This document shows positions 1 to 11,724 of a DNA stretch of 64,000 nt, one piece after another. Each line of letters starts with the position of its first letter. Position 1 is the first letter of the stretch. The DNA is taken from assembly GCA_018873225.1 (NCBI GenBank), contig JAEILZ010000009.1, positions 2,161,501 through 2,225,500 on the forward strand. Reading direction: 5' to 3'. The stretch is from [Phialemoniopsis] sp. UDSM-2020 (lineage: Eukaryota; Ascomycota; Sordariomycetes; Thyridiales; Thyridiaceae). The notes beneath the pieces are model-generated. The model was not told where the DNA came from and searched no databases. It saw only the letters and a program-made list of their open reading frames with translations. The translations under genes were made by a program, and so were the position numbers.

Positions 1-1016
1 TATATAAAAGGCCCCTGGGACGAATGTAGTGTGCGGGTTATCGCTACAGTGATGCTCGTGACCATCAGGGCGGAGATTCCAAAATCCCATGAAGCACTGA
101 CGACAGATGCAAATATTATGGTGGTGACTGCTTGGTGGTTCCGACGAGAGGGCCATATTAAGGGAACACGTTGCCAGCACGCCCTGAACACGGGCATCAC
201 TGCAAAGGACAACAGGTCAGCCCTTATTTCTCCTGGTCTACTATGGTGGCAATGAGGCGCATTTACTCGAAATATAAGTAAAGTATGTTGTAATGGAGCA
301 CTACTTCAACAGTAGAAGCTAAACATAACTCAAACTTGAACCACTACTTGGCAAGACAAGGGCCGATGGCGAGACTCAAGTACGCCACAGCCATGCTTTC
401 GGCGGAGCTGTGCTCACAGAGAAACCGGAACAGAATGACCCTTGTCACGGATTCAACGGCCCTTAGCCATCTACTTAAGTAGGCGCTGTCAAGGACGTGC
501 AGGTGAATGCCATCACCATGCATAGACTAATTGGATCCTAATATTCTTTACTTTACATACGACGACCGGCCAGCACTTGCGCAAGGAGCTTGATGGCAAT
601 CTCTGTTGTAACAGAGGTACAGCAAACTCCAGCCTTCGCGAGCTCGCTTGCTTTTCACGTCCACACTCCTGAGTAATAGCTCAGGCTGCGAGAATCCATG
701 ATAGGATACCATTTCTAAAATTTGCCATCGGGCATCTGCGGCATGACTGCAGGTGAGAATTGACCTGTTACCTATCAAGTACTCTGCCCGCAGGATTCCC
801 GACTTGACCGGACTTCCCCAGTCGCACCCATCTGTCCCTGGCAGCCCCCCACACCGTCATTACGCATGCGTGTCACTTGCGGGGAAGTAACGTTGAGCCC
901 CGGGAATGATTAAATGGAGAAGGAATGGGCAGATGGAATGATCTCGCTGAGTGACCTATCGATACACATTGATACTGACTTGGACACCACGTTCCTGAAG
1001 CGCTTGTTCCAACATC
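1..1016. other. intergenic, no supported gene
   Basis: Only short overlapping ORFs without recognisable motifs. The right end is the promoter side of the cupin gene. I see no RNA gene or repeat. Confidence 0.5.
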
Positions 1017-1716
1017 ATGTCTCTCTTTCCGGATCCACGAAGAGTTGTGACAGGCCACGACGAGAACGGAAAGGCCATCTTCGTAGCAGATAGCCGCGTT
1101 CCTTGTCTCCCCGTCCCCGTCAACTGCAACTTCGCCGTGCTGTACGAGACGCACGGTTTCCCCGTGTCCAACGACACCTGGGTAGACCCGATTCTCGAGC
1201 GAACTGGTAGTCTCTCAAACAACGATGGGATTGTGCTGAGATGCGTCGATTTCAAGCCCAATACCAAGACGGTCAGTCGATGCTTGATTTGTCCATCCCC
1301 ATTCGGAAGCAGGACGCTGATAGGGGTGTAGCTGTTTCACCGCACAGAGTCTCTAGACTTTGGACTTGTCTTTGAGGGCGAGATTGTCTGGTAGGTAGCA
1401 GATAACAATTGCTGTAGACTGCTCGATACTGACTAGGACCCTCTGCTAGCTATCTCGACGACGGCGTTGAGCTAACACTCAAAGCTGGCGACGTCTGCGT
1501 GCAGAGAGGCACGATTCACGGTTGGGACAACAGGTCAGACAAGCCTGCCCGCGTGTACTTCATTCTCAGTGGTGAGCACTTTGACAACCCCTTTATGCCC
1601 CCGTTGTGGCTGACTTGTGAGGTTTGATAGCTGCCAAGCCAGTTCAGATTGGGGACAAGGTGCTGGGATCGGATGGTTTCCACAGAGAGGAGGTTGCCTC
1701 TGGGGGTAGATCCTGA
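1017..1716 (+). CDS. cupin-domain protein, 173 aa, four exons
   Basis: Small single-domain cupin; the biochemical role is unknown. Exons read 1017-1271, 1332-1390, 1450-1571 and 1631-1716, with GT-AG introns and consistent phase. The last two thirds carry the cupin_2 signature: LFHRTESLDFG, then EGEIVCYLDDG, then LKAGDVCVQRGTIHGW, then NRSDKPARVYFIL. The HRTES and RGTIHGW blocks supply the usual cupin metal-site region. Close fungal relatives of this type are often annotated only as cupin proteins. They can occur next to secondary-metabolism or catabolic genes, and here a Zn2Cys6 regulator follows on the same strand 345 bases downstream. The acceptor at 1449 was chosen because the nearer AG at 1436 gives an in-frame stop. 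No signal peptide, so probably cytosolic. Family call is firm, substrate unknown. Confidence 0.85.
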
Positions 1717-2060
1717 GGAATGGATCGTAGGGGTCAGTGACCGATGATATCTAGATCTAGATGAATGCGAATAGGTGCAGATGTCTTCATGAACACAGTC
1801 GGTTGGCTAACCTGATCCTCTCGCCAATGTAGCTAGAATACGCGGGGTTAGTGCTGAGGATGATGACAACCAGGCGCTATATCGTCCCGAAAGACGCCGT
1901 TCCGGCGCTAATTTGATTGCATTTAGCTGAGTAGCCATTCATCCATCTTGGACTTTCTCCAGTTTCCGTTTCTGCCCAGGTCTTTCAATCGGGTGTACGG
2001 ATGGATCATTTGGATCATTTGAAATCCAATTCTCATTGAAATGCGTGGAGCGGAGTAGAA
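1717..2060. other. intergenic, promoter of the Zn2Cys6 gene
   Basis: 344 bases between the cupin stop and the regulator start. No motif that I can name with confidence. Confidence 0.4.
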
Positions 2061-4134
2061 ATGAGTGCCGCAGCTAAGAGAGACCGCCTCTTTGGCCGAC
2101 CACGGACAGCGTGTGAGCAATGCAACGCCTCCAAGGTCCGCTGCAGCGGGGAGAGACCGTCGTGCCTCCGGTGTTTGCGACTGCGCCGTCACTGCACATG
2201 GCCGTCCGATGTTGTGTCGGGCCCGGCTTGGACTCCCGACCGGACGCGCCGCCTTCCGAACACAGCACGTCTTTCATCTCGCTCGAGATCACCAGGCGAC
2301 CTGGGAGAAACAGGAGACACCTGTTCAGGCTCTGATCTACCTCCCGTCCTCATCCTCGACGCCCTTGTCGATCTCTTCTTCGAACATGTGTACAACGCAA
2401 CGCTGCTGCTTCATCCCTCGTCGTTCCGTCGGTCCGTAGCCACGCGCACGGCACCTGACCATGTGGTGCTAAGTATTTGTGCTCTGGCTTCCAGGTAGGA
2501 GTTTCCTACCCATTATTTTTCATCAACAAGTTATAGTAAACCCTGTGATAGCTTCTACGTACACTCCGGTGACGGCGAGCCCCCCTTTGACGAAGCCAGT
2601 CGTCGACAGTGGGCAGAACGCGCCGGAAAACTCGTCCTGGCCCAGCTCGACCAGCCCTCCGAGATCAACATCGTCACCCTGATCAACCTGGCCATGTTCT
2701 GGTACAGCCAGGGCCAGTGGCAGCGTATGCTCGTCTACGAAGGCAACAGCGCCTGTACCGCGCGTCTGCTTGGCCTGATGGGCGGCCCCAGCATCCGCGG
2801 TTACACGCTGAGCGCCGAGTTGAGCCGACGAAGGAGCTGGGCGTGCTTCGTGCTGAACCAGTTTGTCGCCAGGACGGCTTTTGCCAAGATGAACATCTCG
2901 GATTTTGAGCATCTGCCACTGCCGTGTGATGAGCGGGATTTTGCTCTCGGGATCACTCCGAAACGTCATGTCTATCTATCTGATGGGCAGAGAAATACTA
3001 GCTACTATGCTGAGCTGATGCGAGGCGCAAGTTTATGGTGAGCAAGTTCCCTGTTAGACTCAGGTTGTGTGAACCGTGGACTAACAATTTGTGCAGGACG
3101 ACTGTCTACCTGCTAGCCAATGATACAACCCAACAGGTTCATGCCAAGTTGGTAAAGATCCAGGCCCTGGATACTGATCTCAAAGCCTGGCACAAAGGAA
3201 TGAACGAGGCATCTTCGCTGGGGCCGGGTTCTGGCACGTCCACTGGCCAAACGACAAATCGGGCCCAGCTCACGCTGCTCAATATCGTTTACCACGGGAG
3301 CATGTGTGTGCTCCATTCCTCCATAATTCCTCTATTCTCCCTCTACTCAGTCGAGCCAGGCCACGACTATGCACAAGCCCTCTCGGCACAGATAGCCCTC
3401 GACCATGCAAGGAGAGTCTCCAGCATCTTCCAATCACAGGATCGCGACTGGATAGCAGCGCATGCACCGGGCTTTGTTGGATACACTGCCTACTGCTCTT
3501 GTGCCATCCAGATCCCGTTTCTGTGGTGTACCAAGGCTGGAGTCAGGGACAACACGATGGCCAATATCAGGTCGAACTTCGGCGCCATGACAATCATCGG
3601 GAAGCATTGGAAGCTTGTTGCGAACTTGGTAAGTCAACTACCTGCTGGCGGTGATACGGTTACTAAGCTCTTAACTGTGTCATATAGAAGGACTACATCT
3701 CTTTATTGTACAAATACCACGAGAGAATGGCATACTCTCTTCCAGATGAGCCCCTGGGCTTGACATCAACCGATCTCAACAGACACAAGGGAACCCCATC
3801 TCGTGCTCGAGCATCGATATTGGGCCACAACGAGATCATATGGAACGAGGGCCAGGTACACAACCGAGGGGCGGTCGACGACCTCGACCTCGATGAGAAC
3901 ATATCGCCGCAGACCGTTGAGAGTGGCATGGATGTCCTGTCACTCCCCTATCAAAGTACCGAGTCTGGCATTCTAGAAGGGCCGCATCCCTCGATATATC
4001 CCACTCAGCCCGACGTTTTCCAGGTCTATGGCGACTTTGCCAACGTCTTTACAGAAGACCTCGACATGGGAAATTGGGATTTCGGCTCTGTCTTTGATGA
4101 AGGAACCGAGGAATGGCTGGGAAATGGATGTTGA
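2061..4134 (+). CDS. Zn2Cys6 transcription factor with Fungal_trans domain, 632 aa
   Basis: Nuclear DNA-binding regulator. Four exons: 2061-2494, 2552-3037, 3097-3628, 3688-4134. The binuclear zinc cluster occupies residues 18-45 with spacing C-x2-C-x6-C-x6-C-x2-C-x6-C. The middle (about residues 105-480) looks like the fungal-specific transcription factor homology region (PF04082 type): a helical segment around LVDLFFEHVYNATLLLHPSSF, the block LINLAMFWYSQGQWQRML, and RRSWACFVLNQF. The C-terminal 100 residues are acidic and rich in Asp/Glu and aromatic residues (e.g. FTEDLDMGNWDFG), as expected of an activation domain. Length is normal for the family. A degenerate copy of the last exon's end is found at 5522-5795, beyond the DUF3669 gene. 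Target genes are unknown; the adjacent cupin gene is one candidate. Confidence 0.9.
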
Positions 4135-4426
4135 GACCTACGTCTGACTTGGCCACCCCTGGCTCGAAGGCTTGACCTCTGTTGACAGCGTGTGCGGAGG
4201 CCTGGACTTGGGCTCCGAACTGAACCCGACCACGGTTGACGAATTGGTGGGTTTGAGGTGACTGTACACGGTTTTGGTTCAAACTCTACCTAAATTATCG
4301 ACAAACTGAGTGACCCAAATACGCTTAGGTAGTGGGATAACCCTGAGTGATCAATCCTTTTTTTCCCTTTCTTTTTTCGTCTTTCTTTTTCCTATACCAT
4401 CTGAACAACAAGATGCCCGGTTTGAC
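4135..4426. other. intergenic and leader of the DUF3669 gene
   Basis: Contains the first copy of a 70-base direct repeat (see 4284-4353) followed by a pyrimidine-rich run just before the DUF3669 start. Such CT-rich stretches are common in filamentous fungal promoters. Confidence 0.4.
4284..4353 (+). repeat. 70-base direct repeat, copy 1, with AGTGGGATAA core
   Basis: Runs from CTCTACCTAAATTATC to GTGATCA and contains TTAGGTAGTGGGATAACC. A copy at about 80% identity by eye lies at 5616-5685 in the same orientation, so the two bracket the DUF3669 gene. The 18-base core recurs at 32193, 33544 and 37535. Confidence 0.7.
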
Positions 4427-5500
4427 ATGAGCTACGACTGGTCTACGATCGGCTTCGGCCAATGCGGGATCGTCTTTGAGATCACAGGGACCCCGGCCGT
4501 AGTCAAGATCCGGAGGCATAGGAGCTGGGGCGATGCTCTCAAAGAGGAATACCAATGTCATCTGGCAGTCTTCGATGCGATCAGGAGCATCGGGACTGGT
4601 GCATTCAACACTGCCGGCGTTCAAGTCCCAGAGCCGTACCACTATCTTGACGAGGCTTCCTCTTGGTGGTCTTCAGAAAACGTTGGGCAGCTGACGAAAG
4701 CCGGTCTATCCCCCGCTACTCTCCCGGCGACAGGTCTCCTGTCCGAGCGCATCTTGCCCATTCCCAAGATTGGGCGCGAATGCCTCATCGACATGTATTG
4801 TCCGCCGGAAACACAGCAGGCTGCCAAAGTCGACCCTCGAAACAAGGCTTGCCTCCTTCGAGTGTACCTGGGCAGATACAAGACCATGAACACCCAGCCC
4901 ACGCCAAACTTCTCCCTTCGCAACTTCAACCTCCACGTGGATCAGATGCGGCAGCTGAGTCTCCCAGTCCATGACTATGCTCGTGACATCGGAGAGGCGC
5001 TGGCAATCTTGCATTGGGCCGCACACATCAACGCCTACGACGTGGAGTTCGTCATGGGCTCGGAGCCGTGGTATATCCACGACAAGAACAGAGATGGAGA
5101 TTCGAAAGCGGACCCCAGAGCGCAGGTCGATTTCTCCAAGCATCTCACCCGGATCTGGGTCCTGGACTTCAACTTGTGCAATCGGCTCCCTATGAAGAGG
5201 CTTGCAGAGCCTAGTGTCGCTGACTCAATTCTCGAGATACTCGTGCTCAGCTTCTTCGAGAATGACCCGTACTACCCCCTGCCGTTGGCTGAAGCCCCCG
5301 AGGACCAGAGCCTGTGGGACGAGTTTCGTGCGACCTACATCAGCACGGCGAACAAGGTTCTCCAAAACGAGAGCGGCGAGTGGGCCGCGTGGGCCCTCGA
5401 CAAACAACTGCCCGAGCGCTTCATTGCGATGTGTGTCGAGCGGGAGAAAAAGAACCTGGACGAGGGCAAGGGGCACGGACATCGCGAGGAGAAGCAGTAG
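4427..5500 (+). CDS. DUF3669 domain protein, 357 aa, intronless
   Basis: Function unknown; DUF3669 (PF12417) proteins are common in Pezizomycotina. Diagnostic C-terminal blocks are visible: IWVLDFNLCNRLPM (about residues 245-258), then SILEILVLSFFENDPYYP, a pattern shared by the family. The N-terminal half contains FGQCGIVFEITGTPAVVKI, which resembles a degraded kinase-like glycine loop and lysine, and LHWAAHINAYDVEFV. This is in line with suggestions that the family is kinase-fold related, which is inference. The ORF is open from 4310, but I chose ATG 4427 because the upstream part is low-complexity leader containing the direct repeat. The gene sits between two direct-repeat copies and upstream of a relic of the neighbouring regulator's tail, so it may have arrived by insertion or segmental duplication. 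Confidence 0.85.
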   Translation: MSYDWSTIGFGQCGIVFEITGTPAVVKIRRHRSWGDALKEEYQCHLAVFDAIRSIGTGAFNTAGVQVPEPYHYLDEASSWWSSENVGQLTKAGLSPATLPATGLLSERILPIPKIGRECLIDMYCPPETQQAAKVDPRNKACLLRVYLGRYKTMNTQPTPNFSLRNFNLHVDQMRQLSLPVHDYARDIGEALAILHWAAHINAYDVEFVMGSEPWYIHDKNRDGDSKADPRAQVDFSKHLTRIWVLDFNLCNRLPMKRLAEPSVADSILEILVLSFFENDPYYPLPLAEAPEDQSLWDEFRATYISTANKVLQNESGEWAAWALDKQLPERFIAMCVEREKKNLDEGKGHGHREEKQ

Positions 5501-5521
5501 ACAAGATACGGCTACGGAGAC

Positions 5522-5795
5522 TGTACTGACGTCTTCACCGAAGACCTCTACCTAGGGATATGGGATCTTGTCACTTCCAAGTAGGTATCAGGAAGGTCAA
5601 CGGATTTGAATCAATCTCTACCCAAATTACCAACCGACTGAGTGATCTATGTATGCTTAGGTAGTGGGATAATCCTCAGTGATCAGTTGACAACTGAAGT
5701 ACACCGAGAAGGCAAACCATCAATTAAGCTGTCACCCAATTACACTTCCATGTTCGAAGAGGCAAGGAAAGAATAGCTAGGAAATGGATTTAATA
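5522..5795 (+). pseudogene. relic of the Zn2Cys6 gene's last exon, interrupted
   Basis: The stretch 5524-5580 translates as DVFTEDLYLGIWDLVTS, matching NVFTEDLDMGNWDFGSV of the regulator at 2061-4134. The match resumes at 5754-5795 with FEEARKE, a stop, then LGNG, matching FDEGTEEWLGNG. Between the halves lie about 170 bases that include the second direct-repeat copy. No ORF remains. Confidence 0.6.
5616..5685 (+). repeat. 70-base direct repeat, copy 2
   Basis: Second copy of the repeat at 4284-4353. It contains TTAGGTAGTGGGATAATC and ends in CAGTGATCA. It lies inside the interrupted regulator-tail relic. Confidence 0.7.
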
Positions 5796-6370
5796 CCCCT
5801 GTATTGATGATCGCCGTGAGCCCGTGACGTCTGTAGCACATTTGGAACGGCCGTACTGTGATTTTTTGCCCCCTTGGCCTCGCGACTTCGGCCTTCGCCC
5901 CTGACTTCATCGCGAGAAGAACAATCGACCCGAAAGGCCGATTCTAGTGCTGACAGCCATGAAAGATAGTAATGCAAATCGAGATTGATCATTCCTTTTC
6001 CTAGACCGGCTCTTGCTGTCATGGCTACCAAGTTACTAGCTGTGTGGTGGCGTCGGTAAAGTACGGGGGTAGTCGGTAAAGTGTCTGATTGGCCGAGATG
6101 AGCACTACACGGCCGACCACCACGACTGGTCTCGGCGATATCCTCACTTGAACGAACTGGGTGCTCGCTAACCTAGCGAACTGCGTGTCGCGGGCACGTT
6201 TGCGGTTGCAAAGCATGCTCTTTGTTTCACGGCGCCCCCGGAACCACGAGACCCCACGGGGAAGACGTGCGGTGGTCTCTAGTCGGTGAGTACAAAAGGC
6301 TCTTCAGGAAGGGGGAAGGCCGTCTCTGGTAACAATACCCTTATGTTCCAAGATTCATAGACTCTCCAAC
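5796..6370. other. intergenic, promoter of the CocE-type gene
   Basis: No gene supported. Short antisense ORFs here have no motif. Confidence 0.4.
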
Positions 6371-8286
6371 ATGCCGAACGAGACCAAGGACATCCGCACA
6401 GTCGACACTACCACCTATCCATACATCTTTGAGAAGAATGTATCAGTGCCACTCCAAAACGGCAGCGTCATCCGTTGCAACGTCTACCGGCCGCGTGGAT
6501 CGGAGGGCGAGAAGTATCCAGTCCTAGCAACATACGGCCCCTACGGCAAAGATGTCCATTACTCCAAGTAAACTACTCCCAGCTCCCTCATCCTCCCTCA
6601 TCGCCTCTTACCAAAGCCCCGTCGACTAACAACAACTCCCACAGCTTCCACCCCTCAAGCTACGCCGAAGTCCACCCCTCCCAAAAGTCCTCCCACTCAG
6701 CCTGGGAAGTCCCCGACCCCCTCCACTGGACCGCGCGGGGCTACGCCGTCGTCCGCGCCGACGAGATCGGCTCCGGCCAGTCCCCCGGGCTTCTAGACGC
6801 CATGTCGTCCGCCACAGCCTCCTCCTTCTTCGACCTGATAGAGTGGGCCGCCGACCAGCCCTGGTCCACCGGCAAGGTAGGCCTGCTGGGCATAAGCTAC
6901 CTCGCCGCGACGCAGTGGGCCGTGGCCTCCCTGCGGCCCCGGGGCCTCGCCGCCATAGTCCCCTGGGAGGGGTTCTCCGACCTGTACCGCGACGCGCTGC
7001 GGCACGGCGGAATCCTGTCGGACGGCGGGTGGCGCGCGATCTGGGACAGGCAGGTCGGGTCGAACCAGTACGGGCTAGCCGGGCGCGCTTCCCGGTGCTG
7101 GGGCGACGACACGCTGGAGGGCGACCTATCCCCCGCCGAGCTCGAAAGCAACCGCGTGCACGTCGTAGACTGGGCGCGCGCATCCCCCTACCGCGACGAC
7201 GCAAGGTTCGCATCGCAGCAGTTCCGGCTCGAGGACATCACGGTGCCGCTGCTCAGCGTCGCCAACTGGGGCGGCATACTGCTGCACCTGCGCGGCAACG
7301 TGCAGGGGTACATGCGCGGCGGGTCGCGGCACAAGTTCCTGCGCTTCATCGTGGGGCGGCACGACCTGCCGTTCTTCTACCCCGAGGCCGTGGCGCTGCA
7401 GGAGAGCTTCTTCGATGCGTTTGTCAAGGGGGAAGACCGGGATGGGTGGACTCAGGGCCAAGTGCCGGCCGTGGAGATGGTGTTGCGCAAGGGGGATGTG
7501 GGTTACAACGATCCTGTGGCGGAGATGCGGTTCCCGCGCCGCGCGGAGGCGGAGTGGCCTATTGCCCGGACGCGGTATACCGAGATGTACCTTTCCTCCG
7601 ACGGAGGGATGGACTTGGCGAAGCCCGATGTTGTCCTGCCGGAAAAAGTCACCTACAAGGCAGTCGAGAACCTCGAGGAGTGCTTCACATCCTTCACCAC
7701 GCCGCCCTTTACCGAGGAGGTCGAGATAACAGGGCACATCGTCGCCCGCCTCAGCATCTCCGTCGCCCCCGAGCCCTACGCTGCGTCGCCCTCGACCGAC
7801 ATCGACATCTTTGTCAACCTGCGACACCTGTCCGCCGACGGGAAAGAGATATTCTACACCGGCACGACGGGAGAGGCGGCGCCCGTGACCAAGGGTTTTC
7901 TGAGAGTCAGCATGCGCAAGACGGACCCGGCGCACCCTGATCACCGGCCCTGGCTACCGTACCGCAGCTACCTGTCGACGGACCGCCTGCCCGTCCTGCC
8001 GAACGAAGTGTACACCGTCGACGTGGAGATTTGGCCTTCGAATGTCGTCGTGCAAAAGGGCGAGCGGCTTGTGTTGGACGTCGGGTCGTGCGACTTGGCG
8101 GGCAGTGGGATCTTTACGCACAATGATCCGGAGGACAGGTGAGTTCGTCCTAAGGTCCTGTGTGTGTCAAGAGTAAAACTGACAAATTGGTGTAGGGCCG
8201 AGAGCAAGTTCAAAGGGACGAATGCGATCCATTTCGGTCCGGGTTGCGAGAATTACATTCTGCTGCCCGTTATCCCAGCTCCCTAA
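6371..8286 (+). CDS. CocE/NonD-family alpha/beta hydrolase, 593 aa
   Basis: Predicted serine hydrolase of the cocaine esterase / X-Pro dipeptidyl-peptidase S15-like family, acting on esters or acylated substrates. Exons 6371-6567, 6645-8138 and 8196-8286. Visible parts in order: beta-sandwich start with VPLQNGSVIRCNVYRP and VLATYGPYGKD; RGYAVVRADEIGSGQSPG, typical of the family; nucleophile elbow GISYLA with Ser near residue 150; catalytic His probably in GRHDLPFF near residue 304; then the PepX_C-like C-terminal galactose-binding fold with EEVEITGHIVARLSIS, TDIDIFVNLRHL and GERLVLDVGSCD. No signal peptide, so intracellular. GC content of the second exon is clearly higher than the flanking intergenic DNA, as normal for this genome. 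The natural substrate cannot be read from sequence. Confidence 0.92.
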
Positions 8287-8524
8287 TGAGAGGCCGAAGC
8301 GACTGCACGAGAATGATTGGCACTATGAGCAAAGAGTGTGCTGATCTTTGAGAATGCTGGCTGGGCAAAAGCATGCCAGCTTTCAACATGGCATTTGTAT
8401 TATGTACAATGACAGGTATCGCAGTAGTAAAAGTCAAAGGTATCTTACATGCAATTAATGCTTCCCACAGTATTGTCTCGTGCGCCAGACACCAGATGCA
8501 TCGCTTCGCTCTATTAAAAACACT

Positions 8525-9637
8525 TCATGACCGCTTGCAGAGCTCCCAGCTGCTAAACCCCCTCTTGTTCTGCCACTCGGTAAACTTGTCCACGACAGCA
8601 GGATCGATGCCGCGGTTCGTCTTGAAGAAGACCGTCTCGTAGGGGTGCAGGTTGATGCCAAAGTAGTGCTTGTCGTACTGGACGTCGTTGACGCCGCCGA
8701 GGGCCTTGCAGTACGCGCGGATACCCTTCTCCGTCGAGAACGAGGTCATCATGACGTCCACCTCGTACCCCTGGTCGAGGATGAGCCCCGTGCTGCCGAC
8801 CTCGGCGTGCACCGCCTTCTTGAACTCGTTGTAGCAGCCGCTCAGGCCGACGCGGTCCTCGTGGGTGCCCCACTCGTCGTCGGTCGACGTGAAGGCGAGC
8901 TTGGGGTCGAGCAGGATGCCCATGCCGATCTCGTCGGTCGCCCAGATCATGGATTGGACGTGGTTCTTGGGCGCGCAGTTGATCGTCGTGCCGACGAGCT
9001 AAGGATGCGCTGTTAGTAGCCAGAACCTCAACCTGTGGTTATTCTTTGGAGTCGTACCTTGACCTTGTCCGTCAGCCTCCCCAGGAACAAGTCCGTCCAG
9101 CACGCCTGGCTGTAGATCGGCAGGAACGGGCCCCGCACGCTGGCGTTCATGGTGATGAAGCGCTTGTACCGCTTCCACAGGTCGTCCTGCTGGAGCACCT
9201 CGCCCAGAGTGCCGAGATCGTAGCAGCTGTTGTCGCGCTGAATCATCCGGATGTTGGGGTGGTCCGGGATCACCTCGGTCATGTTGGTCGGCCCGTTGAA
9301 GACGAAGACGAAGTCGGCGTTGGCGTGCAGGCCGTTCTTGACGAAGAACTCGAGGTTGATGCGCGCGTTGTCCGACTCGGCGTAGATGTAGGTGACGAGC
9401 GGGCGCAGGGCGTCGTGGCTCGAGGTCGCCGACTGCCACGAATCCTTAATCCGGGTCACTGTGCTGTCGGGCTACGAGAGGTTTAGTTAGGGGTCATGAA
9501 CGTGCGACAGAGAGATATCTGTGGGCGGGACTTACGACACCGGGAAAAGAGGCATGGCTCCAGAGGCCGATCAGAATCAGAACCACGGCGACCACGCCAA
9601 AGCGCAGGTAGTTTGGGGGAATGGATATCCTCCCCAT
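8525..9637 (-). CDS. type II membrane protein, glycosyltransferase-like, 329 aa
   Basis: Exons (minus strand) 9637-9536, 9471-9058 and 8998-8525. A short cytosolic N-terminus is followed by one hydrophobic anchor, FGVVAVVLILIGLW (residues 13-26), then a lumenal domain. Motifs TYIYAESDNARINLEFFVKNG, DFVFVFNGPTN and MIQRDNSCYDLGTLGEVL resemble the start of RgpF/rhamnan-synthesis-type and related glycosyltransferase folds. There an NG is followed by an N-x-D-x-G element. It is probably a Golgi enzyme of cell-wall or glycan synthesis, but donor and acceptor are unknown. An in-frame ATG at 9706 would add 23 residues (start MSRSLLSTVTRS); I prefer 9637 because it keeps a short tail before the anchor. 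Family call is tentative; membrane topology and gene structure are well supported. Confidence 0.75.
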
Positions 9638-10122
9638 GGTTCGTGACGTTTGAGGGTCTTTGCCGCGTGCCGACCTTGTCACCGTTGACAGCAGAGAACG
9701 CGACATCAGCCCTTCCGGGTGGTAGGAGGAGGTGACAGAGAAAAGAAGAGCAGGAGGGGTGACATGATGACAGAATTTGCGATTACACACCGTTGATTGT
9801 GCAATTTCTGAGCCTGACAGGGGGGGCAGGTGTAACTGATCGATCTGACCATCTCACGGCGCGGCGCCTGCCTGTAAACCCGGGCGGCTATCGGCACTAT
9901 CTCTGAAAAATGTCAGATGAAGAAAAGGGGGCCCCGCCCGCCCTAAATTAAGAAATTGAATCATAGGGGTCCAAGGGTCTGGGCATGTCTAGGCAATCCT
10001 TTTTGGGGCCCATCATTGCTACCAACAGCCCCTAAACCCTGCCCTTTTGGTGTTTAGTGGCCCACATCGACACCCCCCTCGTGGCAGTTTACGTCTGCAT
10101 GGATGGCTGTTGGAAGAAGCAA
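9638..10122. other. intergenic
   Basis: About 485 bases, including G/C-rich runs around 9930-10020. No ORF with family signature and no clear repeat elsewhere in the window. Confidence 0.4.
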
Positions 10123-11724
10123 TTAATGCTGCTCAACTGCTTGGGAATTAGCCATAAGTGCCAGACGCCCACCAACATCCAGTTCGAGACGGGCCATGTC
10201 TCCTGCAGCAGCACCCTCGAGCCACGCGACCCGGCGCAAGCACGACATCAAGCCCTCCCACGTCACCAGCGATAACGACGCCATGGCGTCCAGGATCTCG
10301 TCGAGGAGCCGCGTCCTCGTCGGCCCCGTCTCCATGAGTGCCTGAATGACCAGCACCCACAGGCGCAGCTGCTCTCGCCCAGCCCAGTCCTGTGCCTCTG
10401 TAGATCTCAGCGCGCCGCGTGCCGAGTCCCTGCCATGCGCCGCCGCCGGACAGTACAGATCATCGCCCGAAGTGGTGCTTATCACAGTGGCCACTAATGC
10501 GAGCGCCGAGGTGCGCACCAGCTCTGCGACGATCGCATTGGCGGCGGGCCCCTCTTCTGGCGGCGGCACAGCGCTGGGCGGGCCCCATACGGCACTACCG
10601 ACGCCCCCTAAGCGAGGCAGCGCCAAGAGGTCGTGCGTGATTTTGCACACGGGGATCATCAGCCTGAGGCCCATGCGATGAGTGCAGCTGCGTGGTATAT
10701 CATTGAGCAGGACCGCCAGCTGCGACGCAGACTGCACGGCGGCGTCGATAATCATCGACGTCGTGAATTCGGACGGTGAAGCGACACATTTTTCGGGCGC
10801 AAAAGGGGGTGTGGTGGGCGTGCATGGCGTCGCATGGATCGGGGTGGGGGCGCCGCGCCATTGTGGAAATCGTGGCTGGTTGTCGCAGACAAGCGACCCG
10901 AGAACATCGGTGCTACTCTGGTGGTTAGACGCGAAGGACGTCACTGCTCGTCGACGGACGCTGAGCGCTTACAGGAATAGGGATTGGCGGATGACGGGAT
11001 GGCTCTCGAAGGCATCAACACCGCCATAGAGATCGACGATGCTCTCCAGTCCTCGCATGTGCATCGCCCAACCTGCGGGATTACGGGCACCCAGCTGTCA
11101 CAGTCTGGTCAGTCGCGGCAAGCGAGATTTTGGACACGGCACTCTTACATCAAAGCATGCGAGACAGATGACGGTTCCGATGATGGCATATCGACTGGCT
11201 TGAGTCGCTGTCGGATGCATCGACCGTCGGACCAAGCCCAGCGAGTCGGTGTACTGCTTCGTCTCATCCAGCGACCGCTCCAGACCTTGTCTCTTCCCGC
11301 GACGTACGCTGTCCAGTCCGTTGTATGGCGTCCTCTTAGACTTGCGCACCGTATCGTCCACCGTCATGGTCAAGAGCCCCCTGGAAACCATGTCCATGGC
11401 GTGGAACAGGCGCCGAAAGTTGACGCATATCCTGATCTCGCCCCAGTAAGTCGGAGCAGAGAGCTCTTTGACCGCGAGGGAATCTTGGCAGCCCTCGACG
11501 TGACAGACAGTGACCTTCCTTCGTGACGTGCCGGTGGTCATATTGACATGTCGACGGATTCTGCGCTGCGTGGCCGGATCTTTGACCTGTTCAGGATCGC
11601 CGACATTGACGAAAGCCAACGGCCGGGGAGCGGCGCCGGAACCGTGCGAAGCCTGCTCGGCCGGTGGGCCGCCTGGTCTGCCCTTGTACTTGCGCTCGAC
11701 GACCCATTTCCTGCCGGCCGTCAT
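10123..11724 (-). CDS. Fungal_trans_2 (DUF3468-type) regulator, about 495 aa
   Basis: Probable transcriptional regulator. Exons (minus) 11724-11149, 11094-10973, 10912-10123. The N-terminus carries the hallmark block FVNVGDPEQVKDPATQRRIRRHVN seen in a large fungal family. Next comes a basic stretch, then WAMHMRGLESIVDLYGGVDAF across exon 2 and TDVLGSLVCDNQPRFP at the exon 2/3 junction, both classic for PF11951 proteins. No zinc cluster is visible, as in many members of the family. The start at 11724 (MTAGRKWVVE) gives the usual short basic leader. An upstream in-frame ATG at 11832 would add 36 residues with no family similarity. The junctions were chosen because they restore those motifs in one frame. 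Target unknown. Confidence 0.82.

Noticed and set aside
6843..7940. 365-codon ORF in another frame of the CocE-type gene
   Set aside because: Arg/Ala-rich shadow of the true frame, which carries clear hydrolase motifs.
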